NCBI GenBank assembly: GCA_026413225.1
Contig: CM048552.1
Location: 27,765,001-27,829,000, forward strand
Direction: 5' to 3'
From: Otis tarda
Taxonomy: Eukaryota; Chordata; Aves; Otidiformes; Otididae
Length of the DNA stretch: 64,000 nucleotides
The notes beneath the pieces are model-generated. The model made no database searches and had not been told where the DNA came from. It worked only from the letters and a program-made list of their open reading frames with translations. A program made the translations under genes and the position numbers. This document shows, piece by piece, positions 28,161 to 40,749 of the stretch (position 1 is its first letter; each line of letters opens with the position of its first letter).

Positions 28161-29304
28161 ACAACACACTAATCAAAATGAGATCACAAGTTAACTCAAT
28201 ATATACAAATAGTGACAGTTGCTGGTTTCTATAGCAAAAGATAGTAAATAATTATCAGCAGAAATACAAGCAGAAGCAACACCTATGTATGATTCAATTA
28301 TATGCTTCCATGAAAATTACAGGCTTGTAATTCTCATTAATTCAACTCAACTAAATGAATGACATCCAAGCAGCAGAGCCAGCAACAAAATACTATCTCA
28401 AGATCAATCACAGAAGTAACAGAAACTCCTACACAATTTTTTTTAAATAAAAAAAGTGTATTTTTAAACATTTTTAAAAAATTAGTTTTAGATACCTTCA
28501 ACACAATATTAAAGAAAATGATTTTCCTAAGAGCAGTGTATTTAGTCATAAAATAAAAATCTTATTAAAGTCACCAACAACTTATTTTCTTTCCTTTAAG
28601 GTGTTTTAAGCAGGATCTCATTCTTTTCTTATATAAAATCCAAGTAAGACAATCTAATCCATCAGTAATGTCCTCAAGACGGCCTCATATATGCAATGAA
28701 TTAAAGACTCTCAAATATTTTATTTTTTCAAAGTGGCAAAGACTCACTACATCCCAATCATATTTCCCAGATGGTGTCATGAACCTCTTAACACTTCATT
28801 TCCATAATATTCCATGTCTTGAGAAATCTGTTTTCAATCTTTCAAATGCAAACAGGGCCTCCGCCCTCTGTCCCCTGATGCTAGATTCAGCAGCCCCCAG
28901 CCAACATATCCTTCATACTCTTTTTAGGGTGAATAAATTAATCTCCTCCCTCATCAATCACACAGCTACCATCAATGACACATTAATGTTCTTCAAACTT
29001 CTTCATAAGTATATTATTTACGTCTTCTATGAAGCAATGGAGGATATGCATTCATCAGAAATAAGTAGCTCTGAGTCAGTTTAACAAAGGCATCTGCAGA
29101 GCTGATTTGACCCTACTCTTGCTCCTAGTGTACTGGAGTTGTGACCTAGAGATATCACTGCTTTTATATTTCATCTAGGGACTGGCTCAGTTCTCAGCTG
29201 AGCTCTCAGCTGGAGTGGAGCTCTCAGCTCCACTTGCTCACAATAAAGAGCTCTAGAGGCATCTAAATTCAGTTCTGAATTCTACCTTTATATCTCCTTT
29301 GTCT

Positions 29305-30790
29305 TATAGAATCATAGAATCATAGAATGGTTAGAGTTGGAAGGGACCTTCAAAGGTCATCTAGTCCAACCCCCCTGCAAGGAGCAGGGACATGCCCCAA
29401 CTAGATCAGGTTGCTCAGAGCCTCATCCAGCCTGGCCTTCAACATTTCCAGGGATGGGGCATCCACCACCTCTCTGGGCAACCTGTGCCAGTGTTCTACA
29501 ACTTGCATTGTAAAAAATTTTTTCCTAATATCCAATCTAAATCTACCTCCCTCTATTTTAAAACCATTACCCCTCGTCCTATCACAACAGGCCCTACTGA
29601 ACAGCCTCTCCCCATCTTTCTTGGAGGCCCCCTTGAGGTACTGGAAGACTGCTATAAGGTCTCCCCGGAGCCTCCTCTTCTCCAGGCTGCACAGACCCAA
29701 CTCTCTCAGCCTGTCCTCATAGGAGAGGTGCTCCAGCCCTCTGATCATCTTTGTGGCCCTCCTCTGGACCTTCTCCAATTGGTCCATGTCGTTCTTATGT
29801 TGGGGGCTCCAGAACTGGACACAGTACTCCAGGTGGGGTCTCACCAGGGCAGAGTAGAGGGGCAGAATCACCTCCCTCGACCTGCTGGCCACACTCCTCT
29901 TGATGCAGCCCAGGATGCGGTTGGCCTCCTGGGCCACAAGGGTGCATTGCTGGCTCATGTTGAGCTTCTCATCCACCAGCACTCCCAAGTCCTTCTCCTC
30001 AGGGCTGCTCTCGATCCATTCTCTGCCCAGCCTGTATTTGTGCCTGGGATTGCCATGACCCAGGTGCAGGACCTTGCACTTGGCCTGGTTGAACTTCATG
30101 AGGTTGGCACGGGCCCACCTCTCCAGCCTGTCAAGGTCCCTCTGGATGGCATGCCTTCCAGCATGTCAACGGCACCACACAACTTGGTGTCATCAGCGAA
30201 CTTGCTGAGGGTGCACTCTATCCCACTGTCCATGTCGCTGACAAAGATGTTGAACAGGACTGGGCCCAACACGGACCCCTGAGGGACACCACTCGTGACC
30301 GGTCTCCATTTGGACATTGAGCTGTTGATCACCACTCTCTGAGTGCGGCCATCCACCCAACTCCTTATCCACCGAGTGGTCCGTCCATCAAACCCATGTC
30401 TCTCTAGTTTAGAGAGAAGGATGTCGTGCGGGACAGTGTCAAATGCCTTGCACAAGTCCAGGTAGATGATATCCGTTGCCCGTCCCTTGTCCACCGATGC
30501 TGTCACCCCATCACAGAAGGCCACCAAATTGGTCAGGCACGATCTGCCCTTGGTGAAGCCATGTTGGCTGTCACCAACCACCTCCTTGCTCTCCATGTGC
30601 CTTAGCATGGTTTCCAGGAGAATCTGCTCCATGATCTTGCCAGGTACAGAGGTGAGGCTGACTGGCCTGTAGTTGCCCGGCTCTTCCTTGTTCCCCTTTT
30701 TAAAAACAGAGGTTATGTTCCCTCTCTTCCAGTCATCAGGGACCTCACCACACCACCACAACTCCTCAAATACAATGTCCAGTGGTCTCA
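29305..30790 (-). mobile_element. CR1 LINE, 5'-truncated, with reverse transcriptase region
   Basis: About 1.5 kb of a minus-strand CR1. The 3' tail is three ATTCTATG-like units (29305-29330). The minus strand encodes part of reverse transcriptase (30791-30096): [20 protein letters not shown], the [16 protein letters not shown] block, [17 protein letters not shown] and the catalytic FADDTKLC motif. The downstream part follows in another frame (30099-29401: [17 protein letters not shown] to [20 protein letters not shown]). A single small indel near 30140-30165 separates the two frames. The 5' end, including the endonuclease domain, is missing. The copy is dead but relatively well preserved. 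Confidence 0.96.
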
Positions 30791-32868
30791 AATACAGAGA
30801 GATCTTGCATCTAGTCCTTTCATTTTAGCAAAACGTTCCTGTTGAGGAGAGTGTTTTCTGTCCTAACAAACACTGACCTTAAGTCTCCCTGTCCTTGTTG
30901 CCTTTCGACACCCACATTGTACTTAACTTCAACAACATACAATTTTCTCTCCAGTGACTGAATAAGCCATTCATTACATTCAAAGGATTCTTGGTTTCCC
31001 TTTGCGTAAGAAACCTAGGATTACATAGATCACCCAAGTCCCCGAATCCAGGGCTCTGCATACACAATTAACTATATAAATTGACATCAGCAGAAGAAGG
31101 CTTCACAGAGTACCTGTTCCCCGTACCCCTATCTACAAATCTCAAAACACATTCAGCAGCCAACAGTAAGCTCTAGAAGTTGCCATAATTATGATGTGTG
31201 ACATTTGAATGCGAAATGCAAAATTTTATCATTCTTGTATGTTAATGCCAGAACTTAGAATTCCAATGTTTGTCCCCAAATATTTCAGTATTTGTCCCAG
31301 AGTGCCTGTGTAACAAAATTAATGAAGAATCAATGGAGCTGACTGGACTGAAACCAACATTTTTGAAATCAACATTCTCCCAGCTGACCACTACATTGCT
31401 AAACCAAGTCTATCTTCCTCATCCTTCTTTCTCACACTCCTAGCTGTACAATGGCTGGGTTTTCGACAAGTTCTTTTTCAACACCACTATCTGGGAGCCT
31501 AGTGATTCTAGGGAGCAAAGGCTGTGTGCTTGAAAAACCCCAGCTAGAGACAGGAAACAAAGTTACTCATCATTTGCTATCTGGTAGATGAGGTAGGATG
31601 AGGACCTGCATTATTATTATAAACTCTGCTCACTGTTTTCAAAAAATGTTCATGAGTGCCCCAGTTCCAGGAGAAGATGCTGGGTGCTGGATTCCGAGCT
31701 CACCGACATACTCGCCCTACTGCCACTGACGTAAGTGCCTAAGCTCTGGAGAAAGCCACTTGCCTTTTTATGTTAAAATTCCCACTGACTTGGGGTGAGA
31801 ATCTCTCTTTTCACTAGGCAGGTTTCAGGACCATTCATCTGAGCTGCCTAAAGCACATTTTTCAGGTGCTTCATGCTAGTCTGGGATTCCATTTTGTGCA
31901 TTTAAAATTTAGATCCTTCAGCTTAACTTGTAGAACTTTACATCTTGCCAGATTAACCTCTACCTCTCTTTCCTGCGAGCTAGGTAATAAAGTGTAAGAA
32001 AGGAGAGCACAGGAAGTTGGTAAGCAGTTTTAACATCATCTGCCCAGAGCTCTAGGGCTCCATTCCTCCTCTGTCACAGACTTGCTAGCTCAGGCGAGGC
32101 ACATCACCTCCACAAAGAACTGTGTTCCTAATCTGCATCTAGGGGATCTCACTTGAAGAAATGCTGGGCATTCGCAGCTATCTCTAAACTTGAGCATTCT
32201 ACATACTTGAAACATATACAGTGCCTTATGTGGACAGCTGCTCCTCCCGCCATACCCAAAATAGCTACTGTTCAGTGTTTCAAATTTGTAGCTTTGTAGC
32301 TTACTGACTTATGACTACCATTGGTAGCTCTCCTGCCTACAAAACAGGGATATAATCATCCCCTATCTCAGACAGAAATCAGTTCATTATAGATTAGTTA
32401 CTTGGTTTTGACTTCTCAGTAATAGGTTTTGCATGAAAAAATAACAGTGTCCTCAGGTCTGAATAGTCTGATGTAAACAATGCACAGAGCCAAACCGCAG
32501 CTTTGCAAGGAGGAAAGAGAATACTTAAGACCTGTTTATTAGCAGCATTCATTACATGCTTCAGAAAAAATGTTATGTAACTCCATGATCAAATAATTAA
32601 AGACTGCACTGCATTGCACAAGTACCAGGATGGGAAATTCAGTCTGTATGGGCAACCGTCCATCTGGTATTTTATGACTTCATAGTGTTGCTTTTGCAGC
32701 CTTATAAATGATCTCTTAACTTAATTTTTATGTACATTACACACACAAAATTACTATCAATCAGCAGTGCTGCACGCAGCAGGAATAGATGCTAACTTGT
32801 TAGCAAATGTGTATAATTTCTATGCTACTATTATCTAAGTATCACATGCGAAACAAATCCAAACTCAC

Positions 32869-32966
32869 ATCTCTCATCATTTTCACTGCTTCCCTGGTCC
32901 TTCCCAGCTTTCTTGCACACATTGCCAGCCTTCTCTTAATATAAACTAACACATTGGTGTCCCTTC
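32869..32966 (-). CDS. ST7: ST7 coding exon (98 bp)
   Basis: Acceptor TTATACAG and donor GTGAGT (32863-32868). It completes Arg (A|GA) and encodes [20 protein letters not shown] followed by [12 protein letters not shown], ending in phase 0. The last residues ([25 protein letters not shown], counting the next exon) read as a paired-helix repeat. A 14-base poly-A run on the plus strand (33001-33014), a U tract in the transcript, lies 34 bases upstream of the exon and may act as part of the branch/pyrimidine region. Confidence 0.96.
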
Positions 32967-35900
32967 CTGTATAAGAGGAAAAAGAAACAGCATTAAGACC
33001 AAAAAAAAAAAAAAGATAAAACAAACGTTTACTTAATATTCCAACACAAAGGGAAAGTTTTCTTGCCATTTTTTGTTATTTGCTATCATCAATGCTTTCA
33101 CAATAATGTTAATAAAAAATTAGCAAATTCTGCTGATTTAGATGTGGCGTAACATCACTGAAATCAGTGGAATTACTGCAGATATACAGTAGTATAAATA
33201 AGGACCCATTGGCTGGCCTTACAGCTACAAAATATAAGCAGATCTGAAGGTACGGAGAACGCTGTAAGGTACAGACCACCAAGTAATCAAGTCAGGCAAG
33301 GAGACCCCTAAGAAGTTAACAGTGGCACAAAACTCTGTGGTCACACACATAGCATTAAATTACTTACCAATTCACACACAGGGTCAAGACAAGAGCATCC
33401 ATGACAATGCTTATTACATCCTGCCTTTTTTGTAAGCTATGATGTACACGCTTATTAATAGGAAAGGTAGCAGAACAAATTTTCATCCTAATAGTCTTTT
33501 TCCTTAATAATTAGAAGAAAAGAAATATACCCTGACTTTCCGTTTACAGAGCCTTTACTTGTTACCAAATTATCACCTTCAAATTCCTCACACCACTAAT
33601 TACGGATGGCAAATTAACATGTTTCAGATATGACACTCCTATGTGCTAGAAGATGCCCTAACGGCAAAGATGGCAGAAACTAGCAGCTGCAATAATTACT
33701 CTCTTGGAGAATTCTTACTCATTTAATTTCTCATTCTCTTCTCTGTAATTCCAGTGTGAACTCTTAATACGCTTCTGGACCAACAGGAAATGTGCAGACA
33801 GCTAATCATCTACAAAACTACCATATCATGAAATATAAGACACCTGCTACAAATTTTCTTTGCATATAGTATGCAGTCTGTGAAGATTTTAGTCTGTTCC
33901 TAACATTTTCAAGTCTCTCATAGTAAGAACAAGACAGACACTGAAAACATTCCAAGTATCTACAAATTGTTTTAAAGCTGATTACAATTTTCAGATAAGA
34001 TTAAGCAGCAGGCTGAAAGGTTTGACTTTAGAAGAAAAAAAATATATATTTTTAGCTGTATTTTATATTATGTAACTCCTTATCTCTGTATTGAATCCTA
34101 TATATTTAACAAACAATTTATTAGTTACATCTGTTTCAATGTGTTCATGTAGTGTAACTAAGAGGTATACATTTCAGGCCAAGCTCCTTTTCAGAAGAAA
34201 TGGTCAAAAAGTATTTACTTACTATGAAATCAAGATAACCTTTTGGGCCAAAATTTTCTGAGGTGACTAATGATGTCAGTTGACTAACATCAGCCACCTT
34301 AAAAAGATTGCCTGTGCTTCCTATAAACTAGCACCTTTTGGAAGAAGTGAAGTTGGGTACTCAAAGTCACTATTTACTCTTAAAATTCACAGTTTAACAT
34401 AAAGTACTGTATGAAGGCTACGAAACACATGAATAAACAGAAATATAGAGCAATATGCTGTTGTTCCAAGAAATTACACAGTGTTTTTCACCTGTAAAAG
34501 ATTAAATGCCCACTTTTCATCCAGAGGTCAACTTCAAGGACCAGAAATGGAATGACAGACATGTCAGTACCATGGAGTAACTGCAACACATCTCTCCATG
34601 GTCCTTCCTCTCTAAAGATCTGAGCTCCTCACTTTTGTAAACCATCCAGAAGTCCAGTATATCATCAAAAAAATCCTACTTGATTTGCCCTGTGTCCAAG
34701 GCACCATCTGAGGCTGGAAATTCTGTTAACTTATGTGGGTGCACATCGACATTATCAAGGGGAGGCTGGGTGGTAGAGAAGTGGTGGTATAGAAGCCCCT
34801 CCTGAAGCCACAGTCAGAGCTGGCAGCCACTTTTCAGCCCCTCCTGCTCTGTGCCAATGCACTTAATTTTGCGATTCAACTGGTTGCTTCCTCTGCTGTA
34901 ATACTGAAGGTTCGGGATGTCAAATTTGATGATGATACTAGCTATCTAGCACACACAGGTAACAAAAATACCATACTTATATTTGCCTGCACAAACTTAA
35001 CCAGGTTATCCTGGACATAAGCACCGTGATAGTGTTTAATTACTCTTACTGTGTATTTTTCATAAACTGCTGACATTTTCTGTGCTCAGGATGGATTGAG
35101 TGCACAAATTAAGGTTTCACAGACAACCATAAGCCTGCTAGAGCCTGAAAATTGCTTCAAGGGCTCAGCTGCTCTATACTTTTATTTTCTCCAAAAATAA
35201 GCAAATCATCCTAAGTATCATTTTATAACCAACAAGTGCTTAAAACACTACCCCCAAGCTTTATAAAGCTTCAGGTTTTCAGGTATAGACTTGTGTACAC
35301 TTATGAAACAAGACATCACAGACATTTCACTATGCACAATTTTTATCATTAATCTTCAAATTATGTAAGATAGCCAGAGGCTGTGAATTCAGGTCCTGAG
35401 AAATGTGAAGATGTCCAAAGTTTATTAGTGCTTGTACTTATGTAATTAATTGTTATCATTTTTGCCTGAGGTAGCCATTGTAGACTAGAAATTATCTAGA
35501 CTGTTTGCTTTATTTATCTTTTTGTTCATTTACTGGAAGTGAATCTTCACGTATTTTCTTAGGTTTAAGAAGCATCTAACAAATATAATCACAGCAGCTA
35601 AATCTGCTTATTCAATTTTTTTAAAAACTAACAAACATCTAGACTTTCAATTAGAGAGCTGTATAATTCCAGTTGTTAATTTTTTATGTTTCTGTGACCT
35701 TTCTTAATGTATGCAACTAACTTTTCAAATGTCACATTGGTTAATGAGTCTCATTAACTTTTTCACACAACAATATGGTGTATGTATTTACCCTCTCAGC
35801 AGTTGGAAAAAACCTGGCAAAGCGTCACTGCACCCCTGTTTCCATCATTCTTTACTGCCTTTTCACTACATGAGCCCACGTTTTCAAAATGGCTAAAGGT

Positions 35901-36233
35901 ACTTCACTGCAAATTCCTAAAACAGCATCCAGCATTTTCTGAATATCAGATCTCTTTTGGCGCTGCTGTCTTTTCTTTTCTGTTAAGTACATGCTACACT
36001 ATTTTCTGCCATGACAAAGAAAAGGTGTAATCTGAGCATTGCTAGCTCAGGCACAGAATCAAGCAAAAACACTGAAACAGAATTTTATTGGCGTTAGGGC
36101 CATATTCCAGCCAATGTTAAGTACCGAGTACACAGTTTCCTCCCTCTGAAAGGGAGGAAAAAAACTCAAAAACCAAAGAACTCCCTGGAAGACTCTTCCT
36201 TTAGAAATGGCTATTCTCTCCAAAGAAACTTAC
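32967..36233 (-). other. ST7 intron, 3.3 kb
   Basis: AT-rich intron between exons 36234-36388 and 32869-32966. Apart from the poly-A run at 33001-33014 I see no repeat, RNA gene or coding signal. Confidence 0.7.
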
Positions 36234-36388
36234 TGTGTTGGGCTTCATACTGGGCACCATGGTGCTGCAACTGCTGACTGCGCCTGTAACAGCCCTCTCC
36301 AGCTTTCAAAGCTTGCTTGAACAGCTTCTCTGCTTCTACAATTGTTGTCGCTTCCTCTTCAGCCAAGAGAATATAGGCAGTAGCACAC
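36234..36388 (-). CDS. ST7: ST7 coding exon (155 bp)
   Basis: Acceptor TTTTTTGCAG and donor GTAAGT (36228-36233). It completes Glu (GA|G) and encodes 51 residues, from CATAYILLAEEEATTIVEAE through KLFKQALKAGEGCYRRSQQL to QHHGAQYEAQH, plus one base. The AEKLFKQALKAG segment has the look of a helical repeat. The exon is intact. This exon and exon 32869-32966 are the pair bracketed by oppositely oriented CR1 copies (29305-30790 and 37340-38006). Confidence 0.96.
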
Positions 36389-38757
36389 CTGCAAAAAATA
36401 GCAGAAGAAAAAACATGAGAAAGTTGCATGAAGTAAAAACTATACAGAGACAGGCAGACTGGCAAGGACGTACCAAATACACAGGCAATGGAGTTTTGTC
36501 CATATATCTTTCTGATAAACTATCCTGATGAGCAAATGTTCTGGGAATGAGATCAAGACTCTCATTTGTAGCTACTGTATCACTCAGCCACTTAAGTAAA
36601 CCTACTGACAACTGCCCCAGAAACTACAGCACTGTCTCACTAAGCAATCTTAGCCTACATAACTGAAACTCCTTCTGGCAACTAAGACTAGTTTTACGCA
36701 CTATTGTTTTAACACAAAATGTCTCCATTACTGTAACGGTATGAAAAGAATTAATAGACCTGTAACACTTGCCATATGCAAAGAACAGATTATAATGTAA
36801 CTGTAGAGAATAAAAAAAAAAAAAACCAACCAAAAAAAAAACCCAAACAAGGAAAGCAGCTTTAGGAATACACAGAAAAGTGAAATGCATGGTGGGAGAC
36901 ACCTCATCCAGTTTTTAGCTGTCTAATTTAGGTCTCCTAAGTATCTCTGCCCCTCTGCCTCCACCAAGGAGCATCTTCACAAAGCCATTCATTTCACACG
37001 TTTAAACATCTGTCTAAGAACAGGGTGAATGGCTGAATGGAGGTGTCTCTCATGGACTATAGAGGGAGCCTAGGCAACTACTTTAAACTTGATGGTCACA
37101 TTTTTAGCAGCTGAAGTTAGATGGGATATAGCCTGTTGACTTCTTTCCGATACAAAGCACACCACTGATAAGATTCCTCTTTATACAGAAATACAATTGG
37201 GCTTCAGCTGCCTCTAGTTGTGTTTCACAAAGAGTCATCAGTTGAGGAACAGGAAACAACATGTCCAGGTGAAAATAAGATTCCAGGCACTAGTATTTGC
37301 TGTGGGCCACCCAGCTGGAAAGCAGCTTCACAGAAAAGCCAAGTGTCCCTGGTGGACACCAAGCTAAGCATGAGCCAGCAGTGTGCCCTTGCAGTAAAGA
37401 AGGCAAATGGTGTCCTGAGCTGCATTAGGAGGAGTGTTACCAGTAGGTCGAGGGAGATGATTCTTCCTCTCTACTCTGCACTGATGACGCCACACCTGGA
37501 TGCTGTGTCTAGTTCTGGGCTCCCTGGTACAAGAGGGACATGGACTTACTGGAGAGAGTCCAGCCAAGGGCCATGAAGATAACTGAGGGACTGGAGCATC
37601 TCACATATGAGGAAAGGCTGAGAGAGCTGGGACTGTTCAGCTTGGAGAAGAGAGGGCTCAGTGGGAATCTCATCAATGTTTGTAAATACCTGAAGCGAGG
37701 GTGCAAAGAGGATGGAGCCAGGCTCTTCTTAGTGGTGCCCAGTGACAGGACCAGAGGCAATGGGCACAAACTAAAACACAGGAGGCTCTACCTGAACATC
37801 AGGAAACATTTTCTTACTGTGAGGGTGACTGAGCACTGGCACAGGTTGTCCAGGGAGGTTGTGAGTCTCCCTCCTTGGAGATATTCAAAAGCTGTCTGGT
37901 CATGGTCCTGTTCAATGTTCTGTACGTGTCCCTGCTTGCGCAGGAGGACTGAACCAGAGAACCTCCAGAGGTCCCTGCCAACCTCAACCATTCTGTTATT
38001 CTGTGGTATGTGAGTAGAATGGGATAGGTTTATAGGTCACTTCTGCAAAAGCATTTTATGCTATTCTTCTCTCAGCTGAACTGCTGTCCAGGAAAAAACA
38101 ATTACTTTTCTCCTTCTGATGAAATGCATGAAGGACAATTCATAAGGCACCAGTTTATAGAATTCTAGAATGCAGTAATCTCTGACAACAACCTAAGGGA
38201 CTCTCTCCACTTTACGCACTTTGGTAACATTTATATAGTTTGTCATGCCAGTAAAGCATCACAGCATTGAGTTTATTGTGGGATCTCAGAATACTACACT
38301 TTTCATTCAGAAAATAAATAACCGACTCAAAGTCCGAAAGTCCCGGAAAATTACATCATATTCTCTCACACTATGAAATGAATATTTCAGAAGGTGTTTA
38401 TGAGTCCTTTCTTTCTTCCCTCTTTTCAGGACAACTGAGAAATCCAAAAGGGAACTCTTCATCCCATAAATGCGTATTTCTTGTGCTCATTAGGAGGCAA
38501 CTTAATTAACACTTTGCTATGCAGATCCAAAGCCCACTGACACCAATAGGAAGACTCCCATTGTTGTTACTGCCCTAAGGATCTTCTGAGTGTCTAGCAC
38601 AACATGCAGTTGTGGTTTTTTCCCTTCCATTGTAGGCCTTCCTGTGACAGGCCTGTAATCATGGTTAAAAATTACTCTAGCAAACCCCCTGCCTTAAGCT
38701 ATCATCAAATGGATTTTTAAATGACAAGAAATAAATATTAATGTTGTTGTCACTTAC
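36389..38757 (-). other. ST7 intron, 2.4 kb, with CR1
   Basis: It contains A-rich low-complexity sequence (about 36810-36845) and a plus-strand CR1 3' end (37340-38006), which is antisense to ST7. The remainder is unrecognised. Confidence 0.7.
37340..38006 (+). mobile_element. CR1 LINE 3' fragment, antisense to ST7
   Basis: Plus-strand CR1 3' portion. It encodes [40 protein letters not shown], then in another frame [20 protein letters not shown] and [13 protein letters not shown] frameshift lies near 37500-37560 and another past 37860. It ends with an ATTCTGTTATTCTGTG tail (about 37991-38006). It differs from the ATTCTATG-tailed copies, so it is probably another CR1 subfamily. It is the only well-preserved CR1 here in the orientation opposite to ST7. 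Confidence 0.93.
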
Positions 38758-38833
38758 TCATTCAATTCCAAAGCTTCATGTGCTGCAGAAATTCGGGCTT
38801 GGGGGTTTCTCTCTCTCCAGGCTTTTTGCATTA
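38758..38833 (-). CDS. ST7: ST7 coding exon (76 bp)
   Basis: The acceptor is TTGAATAG (AG at 38834-38835), after a T-rich stretch; the donor is GTAAGTG (38751-38757). The exon completes an Ile codon (A|TA) and encodes MQKAWRERNPQARISAAHEA plus LELN and two bases of Glu. With the next exon it forms a helical segment (A-x-x-A-hxx-AL-x-x-N pattern) resembling a tetratricopeptide-type repeat; that is my reading of the spacing, not a verified domain call. Confidence 0.95.
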
Positions 38834-40008
38834 CTATTCAATAAAAAAAAAAGCAGAACAGGGGCACATCAGTCATTACAGCATTAACAGGGAGAATCTA
38901 CTGCATTATAACAACGGAATTTATTGCTCTCAGCTTGGCTCACTCCAGAGCATCTCAAAGAGCTCAGTGATCACTCAAAAGACACAAAATCAACATGAAC
39001 TTTTCCCCCAAATACTCAGCTTTATTCTTTCATTTAATTAAACTTTTTTTCCATGGGAAAATCTGGCTGAGAGATCATGCCATCTGCACTGTCACATTCA
39101 GAGGTGTCAAGCAGCTTCTTCCTCTTGGGGGAGTAGATTCCACAGGGCACAAAAGAATACAAGGATAGTTGAGATCCTTATTCTAGTTCCTTACTGTGCT
39201 GTTGCTTTAGGTAAATGTTACATGGAAAGAACATCCAGACTAATCAGACCACCTTATAATTAGCCTTGGTTCTGAAAACAGGACTGATGTTTATCGTGTG
39301 TCAAAAAAGCACAGTATGTTCTCCTTTGTACTTATGCCCTCAGAATGGAGTGCCCAACTGTCATTATCTCTCCTTTCCCAAGATACAAAGAAGATTTGTC
39401 TCTTCAGAGGAAAATCCTGATGATTGAAATCATTGCTGTACATTTTTAGCAGAACCAAAGTCTGCACGTGGATTTGACAGCAAAAGCTTACTACAACTAA
39501 AGCTGCTTACATCTAATTCAGTTGTAAATGCGTTGTTCCCATTTTTTACAGAGCTTCTAACTACATCAGGGAATCAAACAGAGGACTCAAGTTTTACATA
39601 AGCTCTCTCTTTTCTCTCAGCGTAGACTAAATGGGACCTGGATAATGTAACTCAACATACTACACTGCAGATGGAGGCAAACGAAGCTATACACTTTGAA
39701 GCCACTACAAGAAACAGGAGGAAAAAACAAGACTTTACACTTGCAAATGGCACCTTGAATGACTTCAGCAAGAAAGTAGACCAAAATAGTGACACAAATT
39801 AGGTAGTTTAATACTACCTACATAGGCACTTTTTCAGACCTAGAATACTAATACTATGAATCCAACAGCCACAGCTTTCCAGGCACAATCAAACTTAAGC
39901 CTTTGCTTATCTACCAGAGAGAACTGATGCCTGACTGCATTTTTCTTGCATCAGTTTAAAACAATCATTAACCTATTAGCAAAAACAGTTTTTCACAAGG
40001 TCTCTTAC
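38834..40008 (-). other. ST7 intron, 1.2 kb
   Basis: Short intron; no repeats or other features recognised. Confidence 0.7.
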
Positions 40009-40124
40009 TAGCGTCTGCAGGTCGTAAATGATCCGTGTCACACGTAAAGAATGTCTGATGGTCCTGTGCTGAAAGATTCATATCGTAGTAAGTCAAAGGT
40101 TCTCTCCCTGTTACCCATGTATAC
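40009..40124 (-). CDS. ST7: ST7 coding exon (116 bp)
   Basis: Acceptor TTTACAG (40125-40131) and donor GTAAGAGA (40001-40008). It completes Arg (CG|G) and encodes [20 protein letters not shown], then [18 protein letters not shown] plus one base. This is one of the most conserved blocks of the ST7 family. It contains the first Met codon downstream of the island exon (in YYDM), the earliest start available to a transcript beginning in the CpG island. No stop or frameshift is present. Confidence 0.96.
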
Positions 40125-40694
40125 CTGTAAATATGCCAACAAAGAGACACTTTAGTTAATGAGGTCACAGTCAGCAAAATGAATCTAGAAAAGAACCCTC
40201 GACATCAGAGATGGGCATAGCCTAAGCTCACCCAGCCAGTTTCCTGACCAACATACATTGCATTTCACTCTACTGTGATGGAGCAACAGCAGTTGAATCT
40301 AAGCTAATGAGGATGTTCGAAAGTACGCACTGGGAATTGGTAACACACATATTCAAACAGTTAGACTATAGGAAACCTAGATATAATTCATTAGGTTGTA
40401 TGCTAGAACTGATTTGAACAGAATTACTATATTAACAGTACCAGGTACACTGCACATGGGTTTTTCATTTTTTTAGAAGATCACAAAAAAATTGCAGAAA
40501 TAATAAGTGCATGAGCATGAACTTAAATTCCTTTTCATTCAGAAACATTTTTACAAATGACAGAAAAACCTGGCACGAGCACATCTGTCCACAGTTGGTT
40601 TTCTTTTTCCATCTCTGAGTTAGATTAATGGAAAAGTACAATTAAGGTCCTTAACCCACTGCTGTGCCTGAAACTGTAACATCGTAGCACTTAC
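40125..40694 (-). other. ST7 intron, 0.57 kb
   Basis: Shortest intron in the window; no further feature seen. Confidence 0.75.
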
Positions 40695-40749
40695 CGATTA
40701 TATTCAGCTCCTCTGAACAGATTCAAAGGATTTCGCCAGACTTTGCATT
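40695..40749 (-). CDS. ST7: ST7 coding exon (55 bp micro-exon)
   Basis: A short exon between TATGACAG (acceptor) and GTAAGTG (donor, 40689-40694). It finishes the split Glu codon (G|AA) and encodes [17 protein letters not shown] plus two bases of an Arg codon (phase 2). The Asn in GAEYN, where ST7L has Arg as I recall, supports ST7 over ST7L. It follows the serine-rich linker and begins the conserved soluble region. At 55 bases its definition probably depends on good splice sites; both are close to consensus. Confidence 0.95.

Larger units (their letters stand above)
19330..32868 (-). other. ST7 intron, 13.5 kb
   Basis: The longest complete intron in the window. It holds an A/G-rich low-complexity tract (about 19845-19893), a truncated LTR (20683-20989), a small degenerate repeat (21961-22058), a 25-bp tandem pair (25904-25953), an 11-bp-stem hairpin (28125-28160) and the largest CR1 copy (29305-30790). 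I recognise nothing else. Confidence 0.7.

Noticed and set aside
29392-30282. A 296-codon plus-strand open frame
   Set aside because: It is the antisense shadow of the minus-strand CR1 ORF2; the minus strand has clear reverse transcriptase motifs and the plus frame has no domain.
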